Shown: positions 52,249-64,000, counted from the stretch's first letter. The stretch is 64,000 bases of DNA from Auanema rhodensis (GCA_964057225.1 CAXKVF010000072.1:310001-374000), one strand, 5' to 3'. The notes: a model not told the origin generated them from the letters alone. Program-made: numbers and translations.

Positions 52249-52600
52249 AAAACCGCATCTCTTTATCTTTCATGTGAAGCGAGTTACATACCAAGTGCAC
52301 ATCACGTGTACATTTAATTAGCATAAATTAAAGTTCACGTAAATTTCAAAGTCATGGTTACCATGCACCAATATCAAAAAAAATTTGTTTTCAGACTAAT
52401 ATGGACATGGGGAATCTAATTTTGAAAACCGCATCTCTTTATCTTTCACGTGAAGCGAGTTACATACCAAGTGCACATCACGTGTACATTTAATTAGCAT
52501 AAATTAAAGTTCACGTAAATTTCAAAGTCATGGTTACCATGCACCAATATCAATAAAAATTTGTTTTTAGACTAATATGGACATGGGGAATCTAATTTTG

Positions 52601-53832
52601 AAAACCGCATCTCTTTATCTTTCACGTGAAGCGAGTTACATACCAAGTGCACATCACGTGTACATTTAATTAGCATAAACTAAAGTTCACGTAAATTTCA
52701 AAGTCATGGTTACCATGAACCAATATCAATAAAAATTTGTTTTTAGACTAATATGGACATGGGGAATCTAATTTTGAAAACCGCATCTCTTTATCTTTCA
52801 CGTGAAGCGAGTTACATACCAAGTGCACATCACGTGTACATTTAATTAGCATAAATTAAAGTTCACGTAAATTTCAAAGTCATGGTTACCATGAAGCAAT
52901 ATCAATAAAAATTTGTTTTTAGACTAATATGGACATGGGGAATCTAATTTTGAAAACCGCATCTCTTTATCTTTCACGTGAAGCGAGTTACATACCAAGT
53001 GCACATCACGTGTACATTTAATTAGCATAAATTAAAGTTCACGTAAAATTCAAAGTCATGGTTACCATGCACCAATATCAATAAAAATTTGTTTTTAGAC
53101 TAATATGGACATGGGGAATCTAATTTTGAAAACCGCATCTCTTTATCTTTTACGTGAAGCGAGTTACATACCAAGTGCACATCACGTGTACATTTAATTA
53201 GCATAAATTAAAGTTCACGTAAATTTCAAAGTCATGGTTACCATGCACCAATATCAATAAAAGTTTGTTTTTAGACTAATATGGACATGGGGAATCTAAT
53301 TTTGAAAACCGCATCTCTTTATCTTTTACGTGAAGCGAGTTACATACCAAGTGCACATCACGTGTACATTTAATTAGCATAAATTAAAGTTCACGTAAAA
53401 TTCAAAGTCATGGTTACCATGCACCAATATCAATAAAAATTTGTTTTTAGACTAATATGGACATGGGGAATCTAATTTTGAAAACCGCATCTCTTTATCT
53501 TTTACGTGAAGCGAGTTACATACCAAGTGCACATCACGTGTACATTTAATTAGCATAAATTAAAGTTCACGTAAATTTCAAAGTCATGGTTACCATGCAC
53601 CAATATCAATAAAAATTTGTTTTTAGACTAATATGGAAATGGGGAATCTAATTTTGAAAACCGCATCTCTTTATCTTTTACGTGAAGCGAGTTACATACC
53701 AAGTGCACATCACGTGTACATTTAATTAGCATAAATTAAAGTTCACGTAAATTTCAAAGTCATGGTTACCATGCACCAATATCAATAAAAATTTGTTTTT
53801 AGACTAATATGGACATGGGGAATCTAATTTTG
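52601..53832. repeat. 7-monomer cassette, copy 1
   Basis: The order is AAACTAAAG, AAG, GTAAAATTC, TTTTACG with AAAAGTTTG, TTTTACG with GTAAAATTC, TTTTACG with GGAAATGGGG, and plain TTTTACG. It recurs at 54713-55944 (offset 2,112 bp, 12 units), at 57177-58232 with one unit missing, and at 60345-61576 without AAAAGTTTG. Confidence 0.88.
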
Positions 53833-54712
53833 AAAACCGCATCTCTTTATCTTTTACGTGAAGCGAGTTACATACCAAGTGCACATCACGTGTACATTTA
53901 ATTAGCATAAATTAAAGTTCACGTAAATTTCAAAGTCATGGTTACCATGCACCAATATCAATAAAAATTTGTTTTTAGACTAATATGGACATGGGGAATC
54001 TAATTTTGAAAACCGCATCTCTTCATCTTTCACGTGAAGCGAGTTACATACCAAGTGCACATCACGTGTACATTTAATTAGCATAAATTAAAGTTCACGT
54101 AAATTTCAAAGTCATGGTTACCATGCACCAATATCAATAAAAATTTGTTTTTAGACTAATATGGACATGGGGAATCTAATTTTGAAAACCGCATCTCTTT
54201 ATCTTTCACGTGAAGCGAGTTACATACCAAGTGCACATCACGTGTACATTTAATTAGCATAAATTAAAGTTCACGTAAATTTCAAAGTCATGGTTACCAT
54301 GAACCAATATCAATAAAAATTTGTTTTTAGACTAATATGGACATGGGGAATCTAATTTTGAAAACCGCATCTGTTTATCTTTCACGTGAAGCAAGTTACA
54401 TACCGAGTGCACATCACGTGTACATTTAATTAGCATAAATTAAAGTTCACGTAAATTTCAAAGTCATAGTTACCATGCACCAATATCAATAAAAATTTGT
54501 TTTTAGACTAATATGGACATGGGGAATCTAATTTTGAAAACCGCATCTCTTTATCTTTCACGTGAAGCGAGTTACATACCAAGTGCACATCACGTGTACA
54601 TTTAATTAGCATAAATTAAAGTTCACGTAAATTTCAAAGTCATGGTTACCATGAAGCAATATCAATAAAAATTTGTTTTTAGACTAATATGGACATGGGG
54701 AATCTAATTTTG

Positions 54713-55944
54713 AAAACCGCATCTCTTTATCTTTCACGTGAAGCGAGTTACATACCAAGTGCACATCACGTGTACATTTAATTAGCATAAACTAAAGTTC
54801 ACGTAAATTTCAAAGTCATGGTTACCATGAACCAATATCAATAAAAATTTGTTTTTAGACTAATATGGACATGGGGAATCTAATTTTGAAAACCGCATCT
54901 CTTTATCTTTCACGTGAAGCGAGTTACATACCAAGTGCACATCACGTGTACATTTAATTAGCATAAATTAAAGTTCACGTAAATTTCAAAGTCATGGTTA
55001 CCATGAAGCAATATCAATAAAAATTTGTTTTTAGACTAATATGGACATGGGGAATCTAATTTTGAAAACCGCATCTCTTTATCTTTCACGTGAAGCGAGT
55101 TACATACCAAGTGCACATCACGTGTACATTTAATTAGCATAAATTAAAGTTCACGTAAAATTCAAAGTCATGGTTACCATGCACCAATATCAATAAAAAT
55201 TTGTTTTTAGACTAATATGGACATGGGGAATCTAATTTTGAAAACCGCATCTCTTTATCTTTTACGTGAAGCGAGTTACATACCAAGTGCACATCACGTG
55301 TACATTTAATTAGCATAAATTAAAGTTCACGTAAATTTCAAAGTCATGGTTACCATGCACCAATATCAATAAAAGTTTGTTTTTAGACTAATATGGACAT
55401 GGGGAATCTAATTTTGAAAACCGCATCTCTTTATCTTTTACGTGAAGCGAGTTACATACCAAGTGCACATCACGTGTACATTTAATTAGCATAAATTAAA
55501 GTTCACGTAAAATTCAAAGTCATGGTTACCATGCACCAATATCAATAAAAATTTGTTTTTAGACTAATATGGACATGGGGAATCTAATTTTGAAAACCGC
55601 ATCTCTTTATCTTTTACGTGAAGCGAGTTACATACCAAGTGCACATCACGTGTACATTTAATTAGCATAAATTAAAGTTCACGTAAATTTCAAAGTCATG
55701 GTTACCATGCACCAATATCAATAAAAATTTGTTTTTAGACTAATATGGAAATGGGGAATCTAATTTTGAAAACCGCATCTCTTTATCTTTTACGTGAAGC
55801 GAGTTACATACCAAGTGCACATCACGTGTACATTTAATTAGCATAAATTAAAGTTCACGTAAATTTCAAAGTCATGGTTACCATGCACCAATATCAATAA
55901 AAATTTGTTTTTAGACTAATATGGACATGGGGAATCTAATTTTG
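54713..55944. repeat. 7-monomer cassette, copy 2
   Basis: It has the same seven markers in order as 52601-53832. The unit after it (55945) carries the only core mutation seen in box 2 (ATGACGTG at about 55999) and AATCTGATTTTG, while copy 1 is followed by a plain TTTTACG unit. Confidence 0.88.
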
Positions 55945-57176
55945 AAAACCGCATCTCTTTATCTTTTACGTGAAGCGAGTTACATACCAAGTGCACATGA
56001 CGTGTACATTTAATTAGCATAAATTAAAGTTCACGTAAATTTCAAAGTCATGGTTACCATGAACCAATATCAATAAAAATTTGTTTTTAGACTAATATGG
56101 ACATGGGGAATCTGATTTTGAAAACCGCATCTCTTTATCTTTCACGTGAAGCGAGTTACATACCAAGTGCACATCACGTGTACATTTAATTAGCATAAAT
56201 TAAAGTTCACGTAAAATTCAAAGTCATGGTTACCATGCACCAATATCAATAAAAATTTGTTTTTAGACTAATATGGACATGGGGAATCTAATTTTGAAAA
56301 CCGCATCTCTTTATCTTTCACGTGAAGCGAGTTACATACCAAGTGCACATCACGTGTACATTTAATTAGCATAAATTAAAGTTCACGTAAATTTCAAAGT
56401 CATGGTTACCATGCACCAATATCAATAAAAATTTGTTTTTAGACTAATATGGACATGGGGAATCTAATTTTGAAAACCGCATCTCTTTATCTTTTACGTG
56501 AAGCGAGTTACATACCAAGTGCACATCACGTGTACATTTAATTAGCATAAATTAAAGTTCACGTAAATTTCAAAGTCATGGTTACCATGCACCAATATCA
56601 ATAAAAATTTGTTTTTAGACTAATATGGACATGGGGAATCTAATTTTGAAAACCGCATCTCTTTATCTTTCACGTGAAGCGAGTTACATACCAAGTGCAC
56701 ATCACGTGTACATTTAATTAGCATAAATTAAAGTTCACGTAAATTTCAAAGTCATGGTTACCATGCACCAATATCAATAAAAATTTGTTTTTAGACTAAT
56801 ATGGACATGGGGAATCTAATTTTGAAAACCGCATCTCTTTATCTTTCACGTGAAGCGAGTTACATACCAAGTGCAAATCACGTGTACATTTAATTAGCAT
56901 AAATTAAAGTTCACGTAAATTTCAAAGTCATGGTTACCATGCACCAATATCAATAAAAATTTGTTTTTAGACTAATATGGACATGGGGAATCTAATTTTG
57001 AAAACCGCATCTCTTCATCTTTCACGTGAAGCGAGTTACATACCAAGTGCACATCACGTGTACATTTAATTAGCATAAATTAAAGTTCACGTAAATTTCA
57101 AAGTCATGGTTACCATGCACCAATATCAATAAAAATTTGTTTTTAGACTAATATGGACATGGGGAATCTAATTTTG

Positions 57177-58232
57177 AAAACCGCATCTCTTTATCTTTCA
57201 CGTGAAGCGAGTTACATACCAAGTGCACATCACGTGTACATTTAATTAGCATAAACTAAAGTTCACGTAAATTTCAAAGTCATGGTTACCATGAACCAAT
57301 ATCAATAAAAATTTGTTTTTAGACTAATATGGACATGGGGAATCTAATTTTGAAAACCGCATCTCTTTATCTTTCACGTGAAGCGAGTTACATACCAAGT
57401 GCACATCACGTGTACATTTAATTAGCATAAATTAAAGTTCACGTAAATTTCAAAGTCATGGTTACCATGAAGCAATATCAATAAAAATTTGTTTTTAGAC
57501 TAATATGGACATGGGGAATCTAATTTTGAAAACCGCATCTCTTTATCTTTCACGTGAAGCGAGTTACATACCAAGTGCACATCACGTGTACATTTAATTA
57601 GCATAAATTAAAGTTCACGTAAATTTCAAAGTCATGGTTACCATGCACCAATATCAATAAAAGTTTGTTTTTAGACTAATATGGACATGGGGAATCTAAT
57701 TTTGAAAACCGCATCTCTTTATCTTTTACGTGAAGCGAGTTACATACCAAGTGCACATCACGTGTACATTTAATTAGCATAAATTAAAGTTCACGTAAAA
57801 TTCAAAGTCATGGTTACCATGCACCAATATCAATAAAAATTTGTTTTTAGACTAATATGGACATGGGGAATCTAATTTTGAAAACCGCATCTCTTTATCT
57901 TTTACGTGAAGCGAGTTACATACCAAGTGCACATCACGTGTACATTTAATTAGCATAAATTAAAGTTCACGTAAATTTCAAAGTCATGGTTACCATGCAC
58001 CAATATCAATAAAAATTTGTTTTTAGACTAATATGGAAATGGGGAATCTAATTTTGAAAACCGCATCTCTTTATCTTTTACGTGAAGCGAGTTACATACC
58101 AAGTGCACATCACGTGTACATTTAATTAGCATAAATTAAAGTTCACGTAAATTTCAAAGTCATGGTTACCATGCACCAATATCAATAAAAATTTGTTTTT
58201 AGACTAATATGGACATGGGGAATCTAATTTTG
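57177..58232. repeat. 7-monomer cassette, copy 3, one unit short
   Basis: The order is AAACTAAAG, AAG, then directly an AAAAGTTTG unit with an intact box 1, TTTTACG with GTAAAATTC, TTTTACG with GGAAATGGGG, TTTTACG. The third and fourth cassette units look merged into one, as expected from unequal exchange within the cassette. Confidence 0.82.
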
Positions 58233-60344
58233 AAAACCGTATCTCTTTATCTTTCACGTGAAGCGAGTTACATACCAAGTGCACATCACGTGTACATTTA
58301 ATTAGCATAAATTAAAGTTCACGTAAATTTCAAAGTCATGGTTACCATGAACCAATATCAATAAAAATTTGTTTTTAGACTAATATGGACATGGGGAATC
58401 TGATTTTGAAAACCGCATCTCTTTATCTTTCACGTGAAGCGAGTTACATACCAAGTGCACATCACGTGTACATTTAATTAGCATAAATTAAAGTTCACGT
58501 AAAATTCAAAGTCATGGTTACCATGCACCAATATCAATAAAAATTTGTTTTTAGACTAATATGGACATGGGGAATCTAATTTTGAAAACCGCATCTCTTT
58601 ATCTTTTACGTGAAGCGAGTTACATACCAAGTGCACATCACGTGTACATTTAATTAGCATAAATTAAAGTTCACGTAAATTTCAAAGTCATGGTTACCAT
58701 GCACCAATATCAATAAAAATTTGTTTTTAGACTAATATGGACATGGGGAATCTAATTTTGAAAACCGCATCTCTTTATCTTTTACGTGAAGCGAGTTACA
58801 TACCAAGTGCACATCACGTGTACATTTAATTAGCATAAATTAAAGTTCACGTAAATTTCAAAGTCATGGTTACCATGCACCAATATCAATAAAAATTTGT
58901 TTTTAGACTAATATGGACATGGGGAATCTAATTTTGAAAACCGCATCTCTTTATCTTTCACGTGAAGCGAGTTACATACCAAGTGCACATCACGTGTACA
59001 TTTAATTAGCATAAATTAAAGTTCACGTAAATTTCAAAGTCATGGTTACCATGCACCAATATCAATAAAAATTTGTTTTTAGACTAATATGGACATGGGG
59101 AATCTAATTTTGAAAACCGCATCTCTTTATCTTTCACGTGAAGCGAGTTACATACCAAGTGCACATCACGTGTACATTTAATTAGCATAAATTAAAGTTC
59201 ACGTAAATTTCAAAGTCATGGTTACCATGCACCAATATCAATAAAAATTTGTTTTTAGACTAATATGGACATGGGGAATCTAATTTTGAAAACCGCATCT
59301 CTTCATCTTTCACGTGAAGCGAGTTACATACCAAGTGCACATCACGTGTACATTTAATTAGCATAAATTAAAGTTCACGTAAATTTCAAAGTCATGGTTA
59401 CCATGCACCAATATCAATAAAAATTTGTTTTTAGACTAATATGGACATGGGGAATCTAATTTTGAAAACCGCATCTCTTTATCTTTCACGTGAAGCGAGT
59501 TACATACCAAGTGCACATCACGTGTACATTTAATTAGCATAAATTAAAGTTCACGTAAATTTCAAAGTCATGGTTACCATGCACCAATATCAATAAAAAT
59601 TTGTTTTTAGACTAATATGGACATGGGGAATCTAATTTTGAAAACCGCATCTCTTCATCTTTCACGTGAAGCGAGTTACATACCAAGTGCACATCACGTG
59701 TACATTTAATTAGCATAAATTAAAGTTCACGTAAATTTCAAAGTCATGGTTACCATGCACCAATATCAATAAAAATTTGTTTTTAGACTAATATGGACAT
59801 GGGGAATCTAATTTTGAAAACCGCATCTCTTTATCTTTCACGTGAAGCGAGTTACATACCAAGTGCACATCACGTGTACATTTAATTAGCATAAACTAAA
59901 GTTCACGTAAATTTCAAAGTCATGGTTACCATGAACCAATATCAATAAAAATTTGTTTTTAGACTAATATGGACATGGGGAATCTAATTTTGAAAACCGC
60001 ATCTCTTTATCTTTTACGTGAAGCGAGTTACATACCAAGTGCACATCACGTGTACATTTAATTAGCATAAATTAAAGTTCACGTAAATTTCAAAGTCATG
60101 GTTACCATGCACCAATATCAATAAAAATTTGTTTTTAGACTAATATGGACATGGGGAATCTAATTTTGAAAACCGCATCTCTTTATCTTTTACGTGAAGC
60201 GAGTTACATACCAAGTGCACATCACGTGTACATTTAATTAGCATAAATTAAAGTTCACGTAAATTTCAAAGTCATGGTTACCATGCACCAATATCAATAA
60301 AAATTTGTTTTTAGACTAATATGGACATGGGGAATCTAATTTTG

Positions 60345-61576
60345 AAAACCGCATCTCTTTATCTTTCACGTGAAGCGAGTTACATACCAAGTGCACATCA
60401 CGTGTACATTTAATTAGCATAAACTAAAGTTCACGTAAATTTCAAAGTCATGGTTACCATGAACCAATATCAATAAAAATTTGTTTTTAGACTAATATGG
60501 ACATGGGGAATCTAATTTTGAAAACCGCATCTCTTTATCTTTCACGTGAAGCGAGTTACATACCAAGTGCACATCACGTGTACATTTAATTAGCATAAAT
60601 TAAAGTTCACGTAAATTTCAAAGTCATGGTTACCATGAAGCAATATCAATAAAAATTTGTTTTTAGACTAATATGGACATGGGGAATCTAATTTTGAAAA
60701 CCGCATCTCTTTATCTTTCACGTGAAGCGAGTTACATACCAAGTGCACATCACGTGTACATTTAATTAGCATAAATTAAAGTTCACGTAAAATTCAAAGT
60801 CATGGTTACCATGCACCAATATCAATAAAAATTTGTTTTTAGACTAATATGGACATGGGGAATCTAATTTTGAAAACCGCATCTCTTTATCTTTTACGTG
60901 AAGCGAGTTACATACCAAGTGCACATCACGTGTACATTTAATTAGCATAAATTAAAGTTCACGTAAATTTCAAAGTCATGGTTACCATGCACCAATATCA
61001 ATAAAAATTTGTTTTTAGACTAATATGGACATGGGGAATCTAATTTTGAAAACCGCATCTCTTTATCTTTTACGTGAAGCGAGTTACATACCAAGTGCAC
61101 ATCACGTGTACATTTAATTAGCATAAATTAAAGTTCACGTAAAATTCAAAGTCATGGTTACCATGCACCAATATCAATAAAAATTTGTTTTTAGACTAAT
61201 ATGGACATGGGGAATCTAATTTTGAAAACCGCATCTCTTTATCTTTTACGTGAAGCGAGTTACATACCAAGTGCACATCACGTGTACATTTAATTAGCAT
61301 AAATTAAAGTTCACGTAAATTTCAAAGTCATGGTTACCATGCACCAATATCAATAAAAATTTGTTTTTAGACTAATATGGAAATGGGGAATCTAATTTTG
61401 AAAACCGCATCTCTTTATCTTTTACGTGAAGCGAGTTACATACCAAGTGCACATCACGTGTACATTTAATTAGCATAAATTAAAGTTCACGTAAATTTCA
61501 AAGTCATGGTTACCATGCACCAATATCAATAAAAATTTGTTTTTAGACTAATATGGACATGGGGAATCTAATTTTG
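60345..61576. repeat. 7-monomer cassette, copy 4
   Basis: It has the same order as copy 2 at an offset of 5,632 bp (32 units), except that the fourth unit lacks AAAAGTTTG. As at copy 2, the next units carry TTTTACG with AATCTGATTTTG (61577) and GTAAAATTC (61753, with GTGACGCGAG). Confidence 0.85.
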
Positions 61577-62632
61577 AAAACCGCATCTCTTTATCTTTTA
61601 CGTGAAGCGAGTTACATACCAAGTGCACATCACGTGTACATTTAATTAGCATAAATTAAAGTTCACGTAAATTTCAAAGTCATGGTTACCATGAACCAAT
61701 ATCAATAAAAATTTGTTTTTAGACTAATATGGACATGGGGAATCTGATTTTGAAAACCGCATCTCTTTATCTTTCACGTGACGCGAGTTACATACCAAGT
61801 GCACATCACGTGTACATTTAATTAGCATAAATTAAAGTTCACGTAAAATTCAAAGTCATGGTTACCATGCACCAATATCAATAAAAATTTGTTTTTAGAC
61901 TAATATGGACATGGGGAATCTAATTTTGAAAACCGCATCTCTTTATCTTTTACGTGAAGCGAGTTACATACCAAGTGCACATCACGTGTACATTTAATTA
62001 GCATAAATTAAAGTTCACGTAAATTTCAAAGTCATGGTTACCATGCACCAATATCAATAAAAATTTGTTTTTAGACTAATATGGACATGGGGAATCTAAT
62101 TTTGAAAACCGCATCTCTTTATCTTTTACGTGAAGCGAGTTACATACCAAGTGCACATCACGTGTACATTTAATTAGCATAAATTAAAGTTCACGTAAAT
62201 TTCAAAGTCATGGTTACCATGAACCAATATCAATAAAAATTTGTTTTTAGACTAATATGGACATGGGGAATCTAATTTTGAAAACCGCATCTCTTTATCT
62301 TTCACGTGAAGCGAGTTACATACCAAGTGCACATCACGTGTACATTTAATTAGCATAAATTAAAGTTCACGTAAATTTCAAAGTCATGGTTACCATGCAC
62401 CAATATCAATAAAAATTTGTTTTTAGACTAATATGGACATGGGGAATCTAATTTTGAAAACCGCATCTCTTTATCTTTCACGTGAAGCGAGTTACATACC
62501 AAGTGCACATCACGTGTACATTTAATTAGCATAAATTAAAGTTCACGTAAATTTCAAAGTCATGGTTACCATGCACCAATATCAATAAAAATTTGTTTTT
62601 AGACTAATATGGACATGGGGAATCTAATTTTG

Positions 62633-64000
62633 AAAACCGCATCTCTTTATCTTTTACGTGAAGCGAGTTACATACCAAGTGCACATCACGTGTACATTTA
62701 ATTAGCATAAATTAAAGTTCACGTAAATTTCAAAGTCATGGTTACCATGCACCAATATCAATAAAAGTTTGTTTTTAGACTAATATGGACATGGGGAATC
62801 TAATTTTGAAAACCGCATCTCTTTATCTTTTACGTGAAGCGAGTTACATACCAAGTGCACATCACGTGTACATTTAATTAGCATAAATTAAAGTTCACGT
62901 AAAATTCAAAGTCATGGTTACCATGCACCAATATCAATAAAAATTTGTTTTTAGACTAATATGGACATGGGGAATCTAATTTTGAAAACCGCATCTCTTT
63001 ATCTTTTACGTGAAGCGAGTTACATACCAAGTGCACATCACGTGTACATTTAATTAGCATAAATTAAAGTTCACGTAAATTTCAAAGTCATGGTTACCAT
63101 GCACCAATATCAATAAAAATTTGTTTTTAGACTAATATGGAAATGGGGAATCTAATTTTGAAAACCGCATCTCTTTATCTTTTACGTGAAGCGAGTTACA
63201 TACCAAGTGCACATCACGTGTACATTTAATTAGCATAAATTAAAGTTCACGTAAATTTCAAAGTCATGGTTACCATGCACCAATATCAATAAAAATTTGT
63301 TTTTAGACTAATATGGACATGGGGAATCTAATTTTGAAAACCGCATCTCTTTATCTTTTACGTGAAGCGAGTTACATACCAAGTGCACATCACGTGTACA
63401 TTTAATTAGCATAAATTAAAGTTCACGTAAATTTCAAAGTCATGGTTACCATGCACCAATATCAATAAAAATTTGTTTTTAGACTAATATGGACATGGGG
63501 AATCTAATTTTGAAAACCGCATCTCTTCATCTTTCACGTGAAGCGAGTTACATACCAAGTGCACATCACGTGTACATTTAATTAGCATAAATTAAAGTTC
63601 ACGTAAATTTCAAAGTCATGGTTACCATGCACCAATATCAATAAAAATTTGTTTTTAGACTAATATGGACATGGGGAATCTAATTTTGAAAACCGCATCT
63701 TTTTATCTTTCACGTGAAGCGAGTTACATACCAAGTGCACATCACGTGTACATTTAATTAGCATAAATTAAAGTTCACGTAAATTTCAAAGTCATGGTTA
63801 CCATGAACCAATATCAATAAAAATTTGTTTTTAGACTAATATGGACATGGGGAATCTAATTTTGAAAACCGCATCTGTTTATCTTTCACGTGAAGCAAGT
63901 TACATACCGAGTGCACATCACGTGTACATTTAATTAGCATAAATTAAAGTTCACGTAAATTTCAAAGTCATAGTTACCATGCACCAATATCAATAAAAAT
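62633..64000. repeat. Copy of 53129-54496, offset 9,504 bp
   Basis: The order is TTTTACG with AAAAGTTTG, TTTTACG with GTAAAATTC, TTTTACG with GGAAATGGGG, two plain TTTTACG, CTTCATC, AAC, then the distinctive CTGTTTATC / GCAAGT / ACCGAGTG / CATAGTT unit. This matches 53129 onward, offset 54 units. One difference is CTTTTTATC at about 63702. The match runs into the right edge. Confidence 0.9.
63865..64000. repeat. Partial monomer (136 bp) at the right edge
   Basis: Positions 1-136 of a unit, cut by the window end. It carries CTGTTTATC, GCAAGT, ACCGAGTG and CATAGTT, a set of changes otherwise seen only in the unit at 54361. The array continues beyond the window. Confidence 0.97.

Larger units (their letters stand above)
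50265..52776. repeat. 1,520-bp-offset duplication of the mixed 144/176 block
   Basis: The segment 50265-51256 matches 51785-52776 in unit lengths (144, 176, 144, 176, 176, 176) and markers: CATGTGAAAT, GTAAAATTC, CATGTGAAG with TATCAAAAAA and TTTTCAGAC (about 50856 and 52376), plain CAC, AAACTAAAG. The offset equals 144+176+144+6x176. Differences noticed are CAATGAAAA at about 50539 and the G at 52100. Confidence 0.92.
52249..63864. repeat. 66 consecutive full-length 176-bp monomers, right zone
   Basis: Unit starts fall at 52249+176n. The CAC tag predominates. About 30 of the 61 full units from 53129 on carry TTTTACGTG in place of TTTCACGTG at box 1. Other recurrent markers are GTAAAATTC, GGAAATGGGG, AAAAGTTTG, CTTCATC, AAACTAAAG and AATCTGATTTTG, in recurring orders. 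Confidence 0.96.
1..64000. repeat. Satellite DNA array, 176-bp monomer, head to tail
   Basis: The unit beginning AAAACCGCAT recurs at 1, 177, 353, 529 and so on to the right edge, always in the same orientation. Unit starts follow 1+176n up to 8097, 8264+176n up to 32024, 32345+176n up to 49417, a mixed 176/144 pattern to 52248, and 52249+176n to 63865. Units differ from each other at only a few positions. Base composition is about 32% G+C with five CpG per unit. No other sequence interrupts the array and neither end is reached. A period near nucleosome-plus-linker length, high homogeneity and multi-monomer periodicities are known traits of centromeric or heterochromatic satellites. The exact family and species are not recognised, and a centromeric role is inferred only. 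Confidence 0.99.

Noticed and set aside
1-64000. CRISPR array, from regular repetition
   Set aside because: There are no unique spacers: the entire 176-bp period is repeated, the conserved part is not a 20-50 bp repeat, and no cas genes are present.
1-64000. Mammalian CENP-B box
   Set aside because: I looked for TTCG....A..CGGG on both strands of the monomer and found no match. The TTCG-like and GGGG parts are far apart and lack the required spacing.
1-64000. Arabidopsis-type 178-bp centromere satellite
   Set aside because: The length and the short AACCGC string are similar, but I could not find convincing similarity elsewhere in the monomer, so no family or species is assigned.
1-64000. 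Ribosomal or tRNA tandem repeats
   Set aside because: The unit is too short and AT-rich for rDNA, and I see no tRNA A/B box with cloverleaf pairing or conserved rRNA segments.

Overview
The whole 64,000-base window is one uninterrupted tandem array of a single satellite DNA family with a 176-bp monomer. All copies are head to tail in one orientation. I see no gene, RNA gene, transposon, CRISPR array, non-satellite spacer or inversion. Reading the monomer boundaries accounts for every base: 356 units of 176 bp, one of 167 bp, five of 144 bp, one 321-bp rearranged compound unit, and a 136-bp partial unit at the right edge (62,656 + 167 + 720 + 321 + 136 = 64,000). The array runs off both ends of the window. 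The monomer is about 32% G+C (57 of 176 bases by hand count) and has five CpG sites. Stops in all frames and a period that is not a multiple of three exclude coding; the only 60-codon ORF is an accident of one substitution.

Organism: a eukaryote. A unit close to one nucleosome plus linker, a very long homogeneous array and higher-order repetition are typical of centromeric or heterochromatic satellites in plants and animals. I do not recognise the family and cannot name the species. I see no 17-bp mammalian CENP-B box.

Monomer anatomy (position 1 = first A of AAAACCGCAT): CACGTG at 23-28 inside the 10-bp palindrome TTCACGTGAA; GTGCAC at 47-52; CACGTG at 55-60; CACGTA at 88-93; the 13-bp dyad CATGGTTACCATG at 105-117; A/T tracts at 93-98 and 131-144. 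The three CACGT cores lie 32 and 33 bp apart, about three helical turns. Positions 24-63 change little, while 91-100, 118-121 and 155-172 vary and work as haplotype tags.

Layout: 1-16,183 holds two near-identical 5,984-bp blocks offset by 10,199 bp, with a 2,279-bp-offset duplication between them. 16-32 kb is a mosaic of 3-, 6-, 9- and 14-monomer duplications. 32,024-32,344 is a slippage-scarred unit. 35.7-43.6 kb holds a 15-monomer (2,640-bp) higher-order repeat. 46.1-49.4 kb holds a 10/9-monomer repeat. 49.4-52.2 kb holds five 144-bp deletion monomers in a 1,520-bp duplication. 52.2-64 kb is built from a recurring 7-monomer cassette in which the first CACGTG is mutated in about half the units. 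The left half is rich in the AAC/AAG tag at 118-120, the right half in CAC. The pattern fits repeated recent unequal exchange or amplification of multi-monomer blocks. Any link to a centromere is inference from length, dyads and array form.
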